This document shows, in pieces, positions 6,628 to 14,127 of a stretch of 14,127 bases of DNA. How positions within the stretch are numbered: position 1 is the stretch's first letter; the number at the start of each line of letters is the position of its first letter. Position numbers and translations under genes: made by a program. The notes beneath the pieces were generated by a model. The model was not told where the DNA came from, searched no databases, and saw only the letters and a program-made list of their open reading frames with translations. The DNA is from Verrucomicrobiota bacterium (GTDB taxonomy: Bacteria; Verrucomicrobiota; Verrucomicrobiia; Opitutales; UBA953), in contig SYID01000123.1 of the NCBI GenBank assembly GCA_005798925.1, forward strand, positions 1 through 14,127. Reading direction: 5' to 3'.

Positions 6628-7566
6628 ATGCGCACCACCTTCCGTTCCCTGCTGGCCTTGGCCGCCGGCGTCATCCTGAGCTTCGCCCAGGAAGTCACCC
6701 GCGTCTCCGACGTCATCTACGCCAAGCATGACGGCGTGGCGCTGACGATGGACGTCTTCACGCCGGCCAAGCCCAACGGCGCGGCGGTTATCAAGATCGT
6801 GAGCGGAGGCTGGAACTCGAACCATAACGGCATCAGCGACGGAGGATGGCCGCTGCATGGTTTCACGACCTTCGTCGTCGTCCACGGCACGCAGCCTCGC
6901 TTCCATGTCCACGAGATCGTCGCCGACCTGCAGCGCTCCGTCCGCTTCGTCCGCGCCAACGCCGCCAAGTTCGGTATCGATCCGGACAAGATCGGCGTCA
7001 CCGGAAGCAGCGCCGGCGGTCATCTCAGCCTCATGCTCGGCACGCGCGTGCTTCCCGCCAACCCGAAGTCGAAGGACCCGGTCGAGCGCGTGAGCTCGGC
7101 GGTCAACGCCGTCGCCTGCTATTACCCGCCGGTCGACTTCCTCAGCTGGGCCAAGGATGGCGACAGCAAGGAAGGCATCGGGCCGCTCACCACCCGCGCC
7201 CCCGCCTTCGGCCCGGTCGTGACTTCTGCCGAAGGCCGCGAACGCGCCGGCCGCGAACTCTCGCCCCTCTACTGGATCAGCGCCCAGACGCCGCCGACCT
7301 TCATCGTCCAGGGCGACGCCGATCCGCTCGTGCCGGATTCGCAGGCCCGGCGTTACCATGCCCGGGCCCGGGAAGTCGGCGCCAAGTCCGAGGTCCTCAT
7401 CCGCCTCGGCGCCGCGCATGGCGGCTGGGTCGAGATGGCCGACGACAATGTCCGCATGGCGGAATGGTTCAGCCTCCACCTGCTCGGCCGGCAGCCCGCG
7501 AAGCCCTTCACGTTCGACGTGCATACCCTGCCGAGCACGCCTGCGCCCAAGAAGGCCAAGAAGTAA
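6628..7566 (+). CDS. Secreted alpha/beta hydrolase (esterase, BD-FAE/acetyl-esterase-like)
   Basis: This 312-residue protein starts with a signal peptide (MRTTFRSLLALAAGVILSFAQ, cleavage near residue 21). The mature part has an alpha/beta hydrolase fold. The nucleophile elbow is GSSAG with S128, the acid is D232 in GDADPLVPDSQ, and the catalytic histidine is H264 in GAAHGGW. The oxyanion-loop region reads SGGWNSNHNG instead of the common HGG. The start (VSDVIYAKHDGVALTMDVFTP) is typical of bacterial secreted esterases often annotated as acetyl-xylan, feruloyl or carbohydrate esterases. The likely role is removing acyl groups from a glycan or similar substrate in the periplasm or outside the cell; the substrate is not predictable. 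The C-terminus ends in a short Lys-rich tail (PKKAKK). The gap of 46 nt before it has no clear promoter. Confidence 0.88.
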   Translation: MRTTFRSLLALAAGVILSFAQEVTRVSDVIYAKHDGVALTMDVFTPAKPNGAAVIKIVSGGWNSNHNGISDGGWPLHGFTTFVVVHGTQPRFHVHEIVADLQRSVRFVRANAAKFGIDPDKIGVTGSSAGGHLSLMLGTRVLPANPKSKDPVERVSSAVNAVACYYPPVDFLSWAKDGDSKEGIGPLTTRAPAFGPVVTSAEGRERAGRELSPLYWISAQTPPTFIVQGDADPLVPDSQARRYHARAREVGAKSEVLIRLGAAHGGWVEMADDNVRMAEWFSLHLLGRQPAKPFTFDVHTLPSTPAPKKAKK

Positions 7567-7620
7567 GCCCGGCGGAGATTTACGCTGGCGGGAAGTCCGG
7601 GCCGTTTCCATAAACAAGGC

Positions 7621-8325
7621 ATGGCCGCGCCTTGCCGACTCATCCTCGCCCTCGACGTAGAGACCAAGGAGGAGGCCTTGGCGCTCGCGCGCCCGCTCGC
7701 CGGCAACCTCGCCTGGGTGAAGCTCGGCCTCCAGCTCTTCACGCGGCACGGACCAGGCATCGTCGACGAATTCCACGCGCTCGGCTTCAAGGTCTTTCTT
7801 GACCTGAAGTTCCATGACATCCCCAACACGGTGTCATCCGCGATCAAGAGCCTCAAAGGGCGCCCTTGCTCCCTGCTGACGATCCACGCCTGCGGCGGCC
7901 CCGAGATGATCGCCCGCGCCGCCGACGCCGCCAAGTCCGCCCTGCCCGACTGCACGGTCCTCGGCGTGACGGTGCTCACGTCCATGGATCAGGCCCAGCT
8001 CGCCGCCACGGGTGTCGGCCGTACGCCGGAGGAACAGGTCCGCCTCCTCGGCCGCATGGCCATCGGCGCCGGCATCGGCGGGCTCGTCTGCTCGCCGCTC
8101 GAACTGCCCGTCCTCCGCGCCGACCTCGGCGCCGGCCCGACGCTCGTCACGCCCGGCATCCGCTATCCTGACGCCGCCGGCGACGACCAGAACCGCGTGA
8201 TGACGCCCGCCCAGGCCGCGGCCGCGGGCGCCAGCTTCATCGTGGTGGGCCGTCCCATCCTGAAGGCCAAGGATCCCGCGGCCGAGACGCTCCGCATCCG
8301 CCGCGACATCGGCGAGACCGCATGA
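7621..8325 (+). CDS. pyrF: Orotidine-5'-phosphate decarboxylase
   Basis: PyrF converts OMP to UMP in the last step of de novo pyrimidine synthesis. The 234-residue protein has the normal length for the bacterial short form. LILALDV is at the N-terminus and the catalytic DLKFHDIPNT block has D61, K63 and D66, the K-D-charge network of the family. Further along are LTIHACGG, TPGIR and VVGRPI with R211, the phosphate-binding end of the TIM barrel. All expected motifs are present. The TGA overlaps the ispD ATG by 4 nt (ATGA), so pyrF and ispD are likely coupled in translation although they serve different pathways. The 54-nt upstream gap holds AT-rich bits (TTTACG, CATAAA), but their 24-nt spacing is too long for a convincing promoter. 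Confidence 0.96.
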   Translation: MAAPCRLILALDVETKEEALALARPLAGNLAWVKLGLQLFTRHGPGIVDEFHALGFKVFLDLKFHDIPNTVSSAIKSLKGRPCSLLTIHACGGPEMIARAADAAKSALPDCTVLGVTVLTSMDQAQLAATGVGRTPEEQVRLLGRMAIGAGIGGLVCSPLELPVLRADLGAGPTLVTPGIRYPDAAGDDQNRVMTPAQAAAAGASFIVVGRPILKAKDPAAETLRIRRDIGETA

Positions 8326-9026
8326 GCGCCGGCGGTGACATCCTCATCCTTCTCGCCGCGGGTTCCGCCCGGCGCATGCAGTCCGTCGTCGACGACAAGA
8401 TCACCGCCCCCCTCGCCGGCAAGCCGGTCTTCATCCACTCGCTCCAGTCCTTCCTGAGCACGGGCCTGATCGGCCGCGTGGTCATCACCTATCGCGACGA
8501 GGCGCAGCGCGCCAAGCTGCAAGCCCAGCTGGCCGCGCACCTTCCCGCCTTGACTGATGCGGAATTCGTCGCCGGCGGCGAATCCCGCCAGGACTCCGTC
8601 CTCGCAGCCCTGAACACCTGCGAAGGACACGTCGGGCTCACGCACATCCATGACGGCGCCCGCCCGCTGGTCTCGCCCGAAGCGATCCGCAAGGTCCGCG
8701 CCAAAGCTTGCGAGACCGGCGCGGCCATCCTGGCCGGCCGGGCCGCCGACACCGTCAAGATCGCCAAGGCTGACTCGGCTTCGGTGGCGACCTCCCCGGA
8801 CCGCGGCCTGGTCTGGACCGCCGAGACCCCGCAGGTGTTCCGTACGGCGACCGTGCTCAAAGCCTACCGCAAGGTCGCCGAACTCCAGCGCAAGGTGACC
8901 GACGACAGTTCCGCCGTGGAGTTCGTCGGCCAGGACGTGTCCTTGGTCGAGAACCCCTCGGTGAACCTCAAGCTGACGCGCCCGGCGGACTTCGTCCTGG
9001 CGGAAGCCATCCTGAGGACGCGCTGA
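8322..9026 (+). CDS. ispD: 2-C-methyl-D-erythritol 4-phosphate cytidylyltransferase
   Basis: IspD transfers CMP from CTP to methylerythritol phosphate in the MEP pathway to isoprenoids. The 234-residue protein has the Rossmann-like nucleotidyltransferase start LLAAGSARRM, with R18 and K26 in the positions of the catalytic Arg and Lys of E. coli IspD. It also has AGGESRQDSVLAAL, IHDGARPLVS, TPQVFR, TDDSSAVE and a NLKLTRPADFVLAE ending, in the usual order. The second Gly of the AAGxGxRM motif is Ala here (A16), and the segment between Arg and Lys is one residue longer than in E. coli. These are modest deviations in a full-length protein. The gene ends 4 nt before the 3' end of a convergent minus-strand gene, with no clear terminator between them. 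Confidence 0.94.
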   Translation: MSAGGDILILLAAGSARRMQSVVDDKITAPLAGKPVFIHSLQSFLSTGLIGRVVITYRDEAQRAKLQAQLAAHLPALTDAEFVAGGESRQDSVLAALNTCEGHVGLTHIHDGARPLVSPEAIRKVRAKACETGAAILAGRAADTVKIAKADSASVATSPDRGLVWTAETPQVFRTATVLKAYRKVAELQRKVTDDSSAVEFVGQDVSLVENPSVNLKLTRPADFVLAEAILRTR

Positions 9027-9030
9027 TCGG

Positions 9031-9501
9031 TCAATAACCGGCCTGGCGGAGCGCGGCGTCCAGCTTGACCTGGAAGTCGGTGATGTCCTGCGGCGTCGGG
9101 CGATAACCCGGAGTCCGCGCGGCCATGCCGGGACGGCCCTGATGGTCGATATACCAATCGGCCTTTTCGCCGTCGGAGAAAGTCACGTGACCGCTGACCA
9201 TCGCATGCGGCTGGGCGATCGTGTCGACTTCGACGGTGACGACGCCGGCGCCTTGGGTGGCCGGGGCGGGGGCGGCGGCCTCGGCCGGCGCGGCTTCGGC
9301 GACCGACGGTTCCTCCGGCTTCTTCGGCTCTTCCTTCTCGATCAGGGCGAGGTTCAGGTCGTCGACGAGGAAACGGACGTCCATGTAGGTCATCGAGATC
9401 TCGAGCTGGGAGGAAAGGCGCTCCTGGATCTGCGAAAGGGTGGCGCCTTCGGCCACCCAGGCGGAGACCTTGGTGATCTGTTCGGGAGTCAGTTTGGCCA
9501 T
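9031..9501 (-). CDS. Conserved-looking protein of unknown function with HTH-like N-terminus
   Basis: This 156-residue protein is the only minus-strand gene in the window. I do not recognise it as a characterised family. The N-terminal part (about 1-53) reads LTPEQITKVSAWVAEGATLSQIQERLSSQL, which looks like a helix-turn-helix or short helical bundle. A Glu/Pro/Ala linker follows (about 56-84). The C-terminal domain (about 85-156) contains SGHVTFSDGEKADWYID, GRPG and TPGYRPTPQDITDFQVKL, compatible with a small beta-sheet domain ending in a helix. There is no signal peptide, so it is probably cytosolic. It is convergent with ispD and divergent from menB, with an inverted repeat in the intervening gap that it could itself bind. 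Codon composition matches the neighbours, so it looks like a genuine resident gene. Confidence 0.78.
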   Translation of the reverse strand: MAKLTPEQITKVSAWVAEGATLSQIQERLSSQLEISMTYMDVRFLVDDLNLALIEKEEPKKPEEPSVAEAAPAEAAAPAPATQGAGVVTVEVDTIAQPHAMVSGHVTFSDGEKADWYIDHQGRPGMAARTPGYRPTPQDITDFQVKLDAALRQAGY

Positions 9502-9531
9502 AGGAAGCCAAAGTGCGGGAACCTCCGGCGA

Positions 9532-9565
9532 TTTTCAAGCGTCCCGTCGCTTAATCGTTTGAAAA
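9532..9565. promoter_or_regulatory. Nested inverted repeat in the divergent intergenic region
   Basis: Between the divergent starts (9501 and 9594) lie TTTTCAA (9532-9538) and its exact complement TTGAAAA (9559-9565). Inside them is a second pair, AAGCG (9537-9541) and CGCTT (9548-9552). The outer arms provide an outward-facing TTGAAA -35-like hexamer on each strand. At 17-nt spacing these are followed by weak hexamers (AACTTA on plus, CACTTT on minus). Transcripts from them would start almost at the ATGs. The repeat could be a shared operator or a symmetrical divergent promoter; both readings are tentative. Confidence 0.35.
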
Positions 9566-9593
9566 CGTCCCCCCTCCCTCCAACTTAAGCCCC

Positions 9594-10426
<833 letters not shown>

Positions 10427-10439
<13 letters not shown>

Positions 10440-11011
10440 ACCCGGTTCGCGTCACCGAACGCGCCCAGAAGCTCGCCACGGACATCCTCCGGCCGGGTGA
10501 CATCGCCGTGGACGGCACCGCCGGCAAAGGCCGAGACACGGCCTGTCTGGCCCAAGCGGTCGGCTCCTCGGGCCACGTCCACGCCTTCGACATCCAAGCG
10601 GAAGCCGTCGCCTCGACCCGCAACCTCCTCGAGGTGGCCGGCCTGCTGGACCGCGTCTCCGTCCACCTGCGCAGCCACGCCGAACTCGCTGAGGTGCTCA
10701 CGCCCGCGCAGCAAGGAAAGGTCGGCGTGGCGCTTTTCAACCTTGGCTACCTGCCCGGAGGCAATCCCGACATCATCACCCGGCCCGACTCCACGCAGGC
10801 GGCGCTCGAAGCGGCCTTCGACGCGCTTCGCCCCGGCGGAAGGCTGATCTGCGTGGCCTACACGGGCCACCCCGGCGGCTCCGAAGAGTCGGATGTCGTG
10901 CTGAAGTTCGCCGAAGCCCATGCCGCCGCCGGCCGGCACGTCGAGAAGATCGGCTATTACCCGACCCCCGGCAAGCCGTGGATCCTCGTGGTCGATAAGC
11001 CCACGGCTTGA
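10427..11011 (+). CDS. mnmM: MnmM/YtqB-like SAM-dependent tRNA methyltransferase
   Basis: This 194-residue class I SAM methyltransferase belongs to the rRNA_methylase/YtqB family (PF06962). B. subtilis YtqB, renamed MnmM, methylates nm5s2U to mnm5s2U at the tRNA wobble position. Visible motifs are VDGTAGKGRDT (D29-T38, SAM motif I), FDIQ (54-57, acidic end of beta 2) and the family-diagnostic NLGYLPGG (105-112), then PGGRLICVAYTGHPGG. Length is normal for the family. The start is GTG at 10427, inside the last 13 nt of the menB frame; family N-termini start shortly before a conserved Ala/His-type helix, which fits. Assignment to MnmM activity rests on family resemblance. Coupling to menB matters because a stop in menB could lower its translation. 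Confidence 0.82.
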
Positions 11012-11042
11012 GTCCGCAGGATTTCCGGCCAGCCTTGACGCG

Positions 11043-11942
11043 ATGACCTCCCGCCGCCGCATCATCCTGACCGGAGCCACGGGACTGGTCGGCAAAGCCG
11101 TCGCCCGTCAGCTCACCGCCCTCGGTGATGAGGTCGTCCCCTTCCGCTCACGCCACGATGGCGCCGGCGGCATGAACCCTCTGACCGGTCATATCGACCG
11201 CGGCATGCTCGAAGGCGCCTTCGCGGTCATCCATCTGGCCGGTGAACCTATCTCGCAACGGTGGTCCGCCGCCGCCAAGGAGCGCATCCTGGCCAGCCGC
11301 CGCGACGGCACCCGCCTTCTCGCCGAAACCTTGGCCGGACTAAAAACCAAACCCGAGATCTTCCTCTCGATGTCCGGCGTCGGGCGTTACGGGATCCGTC
11401 GCGACGAGACGCTGACCGAAACCTCTCCCGTCTCGACGGAAGGATTCCTCGGCGAAGTCTCGGCCGCCTGGGAACTGGCGACCGAACCCGCCCGCGCGGC
11501 CGGCATCCGCACGACCTGCCTGCGCACCGGAGTCGTCCTCGCGGCCTCCGGCGGCGCCCTCCGCATGATGCTGCCGGCCTTCCGTCTGGGCTTCGGGGGC
11601 CCCCTCGGCCACGGACGCCAGCAGATGAGCTGGATCCGTCTGGGCGATCTGGTCCGGCTCATCCTCTGGTGCCTCGATCAGCCGAACCTCCCGCCGGCCC
11701 TCAACGCCGTCGCCCCCGCGCCCTGCTCGCAGGCTGATTTCGCCCGGGCCCTCGGCAATGTGCTCCGTCGACCCGCCATTCTGCCGGCCCCCGCCTGGGC
11801 CGTCCGCCTGCTCTTCGGGCAGATGGGCGAGGAGACCGTCCTCGGCGACCTGCGCGTGACCCCCGCCGCCGCCTTGGCCGCCGGTTTCCGCTTCGAGACA
11901 CCCGACCTGCCCGCGGCCCTCGCGCGGGCGCTCGGTGAATGA
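11043..11942 (+). CDS. TIGR01777-family SDR protein (YfcH/SDR39U1-like)
   Basis: This 299-residue protein has an N-terminal Rossmann fold with ILTGATGLVG (G11-G17) binding NAD(P). It shows the blocks characteristic of TIGR01777 proteins: VIHLAGEPISQRW, ILASRRDGTRLL, SMSGVGRYG in place of the usual SDR catalytic motif, and LRTGVVLAASGGAL. The C-terminal DUF1731-like part reads PAWAVRLLFGQMGEETVL and ends in a GFRFETPDLPAAL-type tail. E. coli YfcH and animal SDR39U1 are relatives; the physiological reaction is not established. A longer in-frame reading upstream (from 10920) lies inside the methyltransferase gene and lacks family similarity, so the ATG at 11043, 31 nt after that gene, is chosen. 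The stop lies 43 nt before the chosen start of the next gene. Confidence 0.9.
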   Translation: MTSRRRIILTGATGLVGKAVARQLTALGDEVVPFRSRHDGAGGMNPLTGHIDRGMLEGAFAVIHLAGEPISQRWSAAAKERILASRRDGTRLLAETLAGLKTKPEIFLSMSGVGRYGIRRDETLTETSPVSTEGFLGEVSAAWELATEPARAAGIRTTCLRTGVVLAASGGALRMMLPAFRLGFGGPLGHGRQQMSWIRLGDLVRLILWCLDQPNLPPALNAVAPAPCSQADFARALGNVLRRPAILPAPAWAVRLLFGQMGEETVLGDLRVTPAAALAAGFRFETPDLPAALARALGE

Positions 11943-11985
11943 TTTGAGGTTGAAGGAAACGACGCCGAAGAAGATTGTGGCGGCC

Positions 11986-12711
11986 ATGGTCCGCGCCGCT
12001 TTCGTCCTCTCTTTCCTCCTGCTCGTCGGCTGCGAAGACGGCTCCCGCGCCGATTCCCGCACCCTCGACGTCGACGACCCGGAATTCCGCCAGGGACAGA
12101 CCTTCCACAAACAAGGCGAGACCCGCAAGGCGCTGGAATGCTTCCTGAAAGTCATCGACAACCGCAAGGGCGCGGCGGAGTCGCACCTGGAAGCCGGCCG
12201 AATGTACCTGGAATTGCAGGATCCGCTCCCGGCGATCTACCACTTCAACCAATACGTCCGGATGAAGCCGACCTCGGAACAGTCGAACATCGTCCGCCAG
12301 ATGATCAAGACCGCCGAGAAACAGTTCATGCAGCAGCTCCCCGGACGCCCGATGGAGCCCGACGCGCTTGGCAACGCCGACCTCAACGCCCGGGTCCGCT
12401 CCCTGCAGCTGGAGAACGAGAAACTGAAGCGGGAACTGGCCGACAATAACCGCGCGCAGAAGGCCCTCGTCCCCCCGACCAAGCCCGCCGCTTCGGCAGA
12501 CCGACCCGCGACCTCCGCCGCCGACGGCGCGCCCGCCCGCTTCCGGCAGCATACGATCGCGAAGGGAGACAGTCTCTTCAGCATCGCGCGCAAGGCTTAC
12601 GGTGACGCCTCGCCCGCCCGGATCTCGGCGATCTTCAACGCCAACCGCGACAAGATGACCTCGGTCAACGCGCTCCCGAAGATCGGGACGGTCATCCTCC
12701 TGCCGGAATAA
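11986..12711 (+). CDS. TPR-LysM lipoprotein
   Basis: From the ATG at 11986 this is a 241-residue lipoprotein. The signal is MVRAAFVLSFLLLVGC, with the lipobox Cys at residue 16. Two TPR-like units follow (about 35-105; FRQGQTFHKQGETRKALECF and a unit with AIYHFNQYVRMKP). Then comes a short coiled coil (LNARVRSLQLENEKLKREL), an Ala/Pro linker, and a C-terminal LysM domain (about 187-240) containing HTIAKGDSLFSIARKAYGD and GTVILLPE. LysM binds peptidoglycan, so the protein probably sits in an envelope lipid layer and contacts the cell wall, with TPRs for a protein partner. A GTG at 11935, overlapping the previous stop by 8 nt, would add 17 residues. That stretch is rich in TTG, AGG and AAG codons unlike the neighbours, so 11986 is preferred. 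Only 3 nt separate it from recF. Confidence 0.85.
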   Translation: MVRAAFVLSFLLLVGCEDGSRADSRTLDVDDPEFRQGQTFHKQGETRKALECFLKVIDNRKGAAESHLEAGRMYLELQDPLPAIYHFNQYVRMKPTSEQSNIVRQMIKTAEKQFMQQLPGRPMEPDALGNADLNARVRSLQLENEKLKRELADNNRAQKALVPPTKPAASADRPATSAADGAPARFRQHTIAKGDSLFSIARKAYGDASPARISAIFNANRDKMTSVNALPKIGTVILLPE

Positions 12712-12714
12712 GCC

Positions 12715-13776
12715 ATGCGCCTGACCCGCATCCGGGCGGCCGACTTCCGTAACCTGACCTTCGCCGACGTTGCCGTGGACGCGCCGCGCGTGTTCCTGCT
12801 CGGCGACAACGGCCAAGGGAAGACCAACCTGCTCGAAGCGGCGGGGCTCGTCTCCTCGTTCCGTTCCTTCCGCACGACCGAGATCGCCCCGCTGATCCGC
12901 GCCGGCTGCGTCGAGGCACGCCTCCGCCTGGACGTGCGCGTCTCAGCCGACGACGCCGCCGAGCTGGAGCTGCGGCTGGCCAAGGGTTCGCGCAAAGCGA
13001 CGCTCAATGGCTCGCCGGTGACCTCCGTCGCGCAGCACCTCGGCCAGTACCCGACCATCGTCTTCTGTTCGGACGACCTCCGGCTCGTCCGCGGCTCACC
13101 CTCGAACCGTCGCCGCTGGCTCGACGCGGCGCTCGGCGGGACCGACGCGGCCTACCTGACCGCGGTGCGCGAATATGGCCGCGCCCTCGAAGGCCGCAAC
13201 GCGCTGCTCAAGTCCGCGCAAGGTTCCGACGAGGAGATGCGGGCCTTCGAGAAAGCGATGCTCGCCCCGGCCCGCATCATCACCGCCGCTCGCGCGCGCG
13301 TGCTCCCGGAACTCGCCGCCTCCCTCCGCGAGGCCTGCGCCCGCGCCGGCTTCCCGGACCACGGGGCCGATCTGACCTACCAACCCGACACGCCGACCGA
13401 CCAGCTCGCGGACGTTTGGGATAAGTCTCGTCCCGCCGACCTCGCGACCGGCACGACCCTCCGGGGCCCGCAACGCGATGACTTCGCGATGCTCTTCGCC
13501 GGCAAGGACGCCGCTGACTACGCCTCCGAAGGACAGCAGCGCCTGCTCGTCCTGGCCCTCTGCCTCGCCCGCCTGCGGCGCGATGCCCGCCTCGCGCCGA
13601 CGCCTCCGGTGATCCTAGCCGACGACGTGCTGGGCGAACTGGACGACACCCGACGCCGGGCCTTCTGGGATGAAGTGGGCGAAAGCCACCAAGTGATCGC
13701 CACGGGCACCGTTCCGCCCCCTTCCGGCCGCTGGCTGACCTACCGGGTGACCGGGGGAAGCTACCTGCAGGCCTGA
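12715..13776 (+). CDS. recF: DNA replication and repair protein RecF
   Basis: RecF is an SMC/ABC-like ATPase that, with RecO and RecR, loads RecA at single-strand gaps. The 353-residue protein has the normal length. LTRIRAADFRNL opens the fold. Walker A is GDNGQGKT (30-37), followed by the family block LLEAAGLVSSFRSFR. The signature motif is SEGQQR (271-276) in YASEGQQRLLVLAL. Walker B is VILADD (299-304), followed by VLGELDDTRR. All key elements are intact. In many bacteria recF lies with dnaA-dnaN-gyrB; here it follows a TPR-LysM lipoprotein by 3 nt and precedes secG by 43 nt. This relocated setting is not rare outside model organisms but does tie its expression to the upstream envelope gene. 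Confidence 0.96.
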   Translation: MRLTRIRAADFRNLTFADVAVDAPRVFLLGDNGQGKTNLLEAAGLVSSFRSFRTTEIAPLIRAGCVEARLRLDVRVSADDAAELELRLAKGSRKATLNGSPVTSVAQHLGQYPTIVFCSDDLRLVRGSPSNRRRWLDAALGGTDAAYLTAVREYGRALEGRNALLKSAQGSDEEMRAFEKAMLAPARIITAARARVLPELAASLREACARAGFPDHGADLTYQPDTPTDQLADVWDKSRPADLATGTTLRGPQRDDFAMLFAGKDAADYASEGQQRLLVLALCLARLRRDARLAPTPPVILADDVLGELDDTRRRAFWDEVGESHQVIATGTVPPPSGRWLTYRVTGGSYLQA

Positions 13777-13819
13777 TTTTGGCGTTGTTTTATGGGCGAG
13801 CGACCCCTTGGATGGGGCC

Positions 13820-14127
13820 ATGTCGGACTTCCTCCTCTACGCCTCCGTGGTCGCCCTGTTCCTGGTCTGCATCCTCGTGGTCCTCGTGATCCTGATGCAG
13901 CGCCCTAGCGCCAACGCGGGCATGGGCGCAGCCCTCGGCGGCGGCGCCGCGGAGACGGTCTTCGGCGGCGAATCCGCCAATGTCCTTTCCAAGATGACCA
14001 CCACGCTCACGGTGATCCTCTTCATCCTCAGTTTCGGCCTCTACCTGGGCTTCGTCGCCCGCGAAAAGCCGACCGTCAAGGCGCTCGACGCCGCCGCCAC
14101 CGCCGCCCCGGCTGCGCCTGCCGCCGC
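13820..14127 (+). CDS. secG: Preprotein translocase subunit SecG (3' end outside window)
   Basis: The frame is open from the ATG at 13820 to the window edge (102 complete codons), so the C-terminus is missing. SecG is the small accessory subunit of the SecYEG translocon. Helix 1 covers about residues 4-26 and ends in VILMQRPSAN. A conserved cytosolic loop follows (AGMGAALGGGAAETVFGGES, then ANVLSKMT), and helix 2 covers about 56-75. The QxP/GGG/FG loop is diagnostic of SecG. After helix 2 the sequence becomes Ala/Pro-rich (AAATAAPAAPAA), an extended tail of a kind seen in several GC-rich lineages. The stretch just upstream includes GGATGGGG 3-10 nt before the ATG, one of few purine-rich leaders in the window. 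A weak TTGTTT/TTGGAT pair lies at 13785-13813, but I do not call it a promoter. Confidence 0.93.
   Translation, partial: MSDFLLYASVVALFLVCILVVLVILMQRPSANAGMGAALGGGAAETVFGGESANVLSKMTTTLTVILFILSFGLYLGFVAREKPTVKALDAAATAAPAAPAA

Noticed and set aside
9028..9040. Small hairpin CGGT-CAATA-ACCG between the convergent ispD and minus-strand gene
   Set aside because: The stem is only 4 bp and no T-tract follows on either strand, so it is not a credible terminator.
10920..11042. 41-codon upstream extension of the SDR gene
   Set aside because: It overlaps the end of the methyltransferase gene out of frame and has no family similarity, while the GATGLVG motif fits a start at 11043.
13764..13771. Perfect palindrome CCTGCAGG at the end of recF
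   Set aside because: An 8-bp palindrome inside coding sequence is expected by chance in GC-rich DNA, and nothing else supports a site.

Overview
The window is about 14.1 kb of dense, GC-rich bacterial chromosome. I see no mobile elements, CRISPR arrays, rRNA or tRNA genes. Gene content points to the Verrucomicrobiota, probably near Opitutae: an SGSH-like sulfatase with a Cys-type active site, a large CcsB-CcsA fusion, a SecG with a Gly/Ala-rich loop, several short Ala/Pro/Glu-rich lineage proteins, and starts mostly without a Shine-Dalgarno sequence. This assignment is an inference from gene content and remembered family patterns; no search was run.

Layout. The window opens in the last 54 codons of ychF, followed by a strong intrinsic terminator. 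A plus-strand run follows: a secreted sulfatase, an unrecognised lipoprotein, the cytochrome c synthetase fusion ccsBA, and a NusG/RfaH-type paralogue. Lipoprotein-ccsBA and ccsBA-nusG each overlap by 4 nt, so these three look like one transcript for haem attachment with an attached transcription factor. A short C-rich tract, a very strong G-quadruplex motif on the minus strand, separates this run from a YhcH/NanQ-family gene. A secreted alpha/beta hydrolase follows, then the 4-nt-overlapping pair pyrF-ispD. One short minus-strand gene of unknown function (9031-9501) converges on ispD.

From 9594 to the end all genes are again on the plus strand: menB (interrupted by an in-frame TAA), a MnmM/YtqB-like tRNA methyltransferase, a TIGR01777 SDR protein, a TPR-LysM lipoprotein, recF, and secG, which runs off the end. 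Spacing is tight (13-nt overlap, 31 nt, 43 nt, 3 nt, 43 nt), consistent with cotranscription of at least menB through recF. No gap between genes exceeds about 105 nt.

How the genes fit together. Most are housekeeping: pyrimidine synthesis (pyrF), isoprenoids (ispD), menaquinone (menB), cytochrome c maturation (ccsBA), tRNA modification (mnmM), DNA repair (recF), secretion (secG) and a ribosome-associated ATPase (ychF). The accessory flavour comes from the sulfatase, the YhcH-family protein and the secreted hydrolase, which suggest use of sulfated or acylated polysaccharides. The most notable observations are the nonsense codon in an otherwise intact menB, the G4 tract before the yhcH-like gene, and the NusG paralogue coupled to ccsBA. 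I found no convincing new defence or mobile system.
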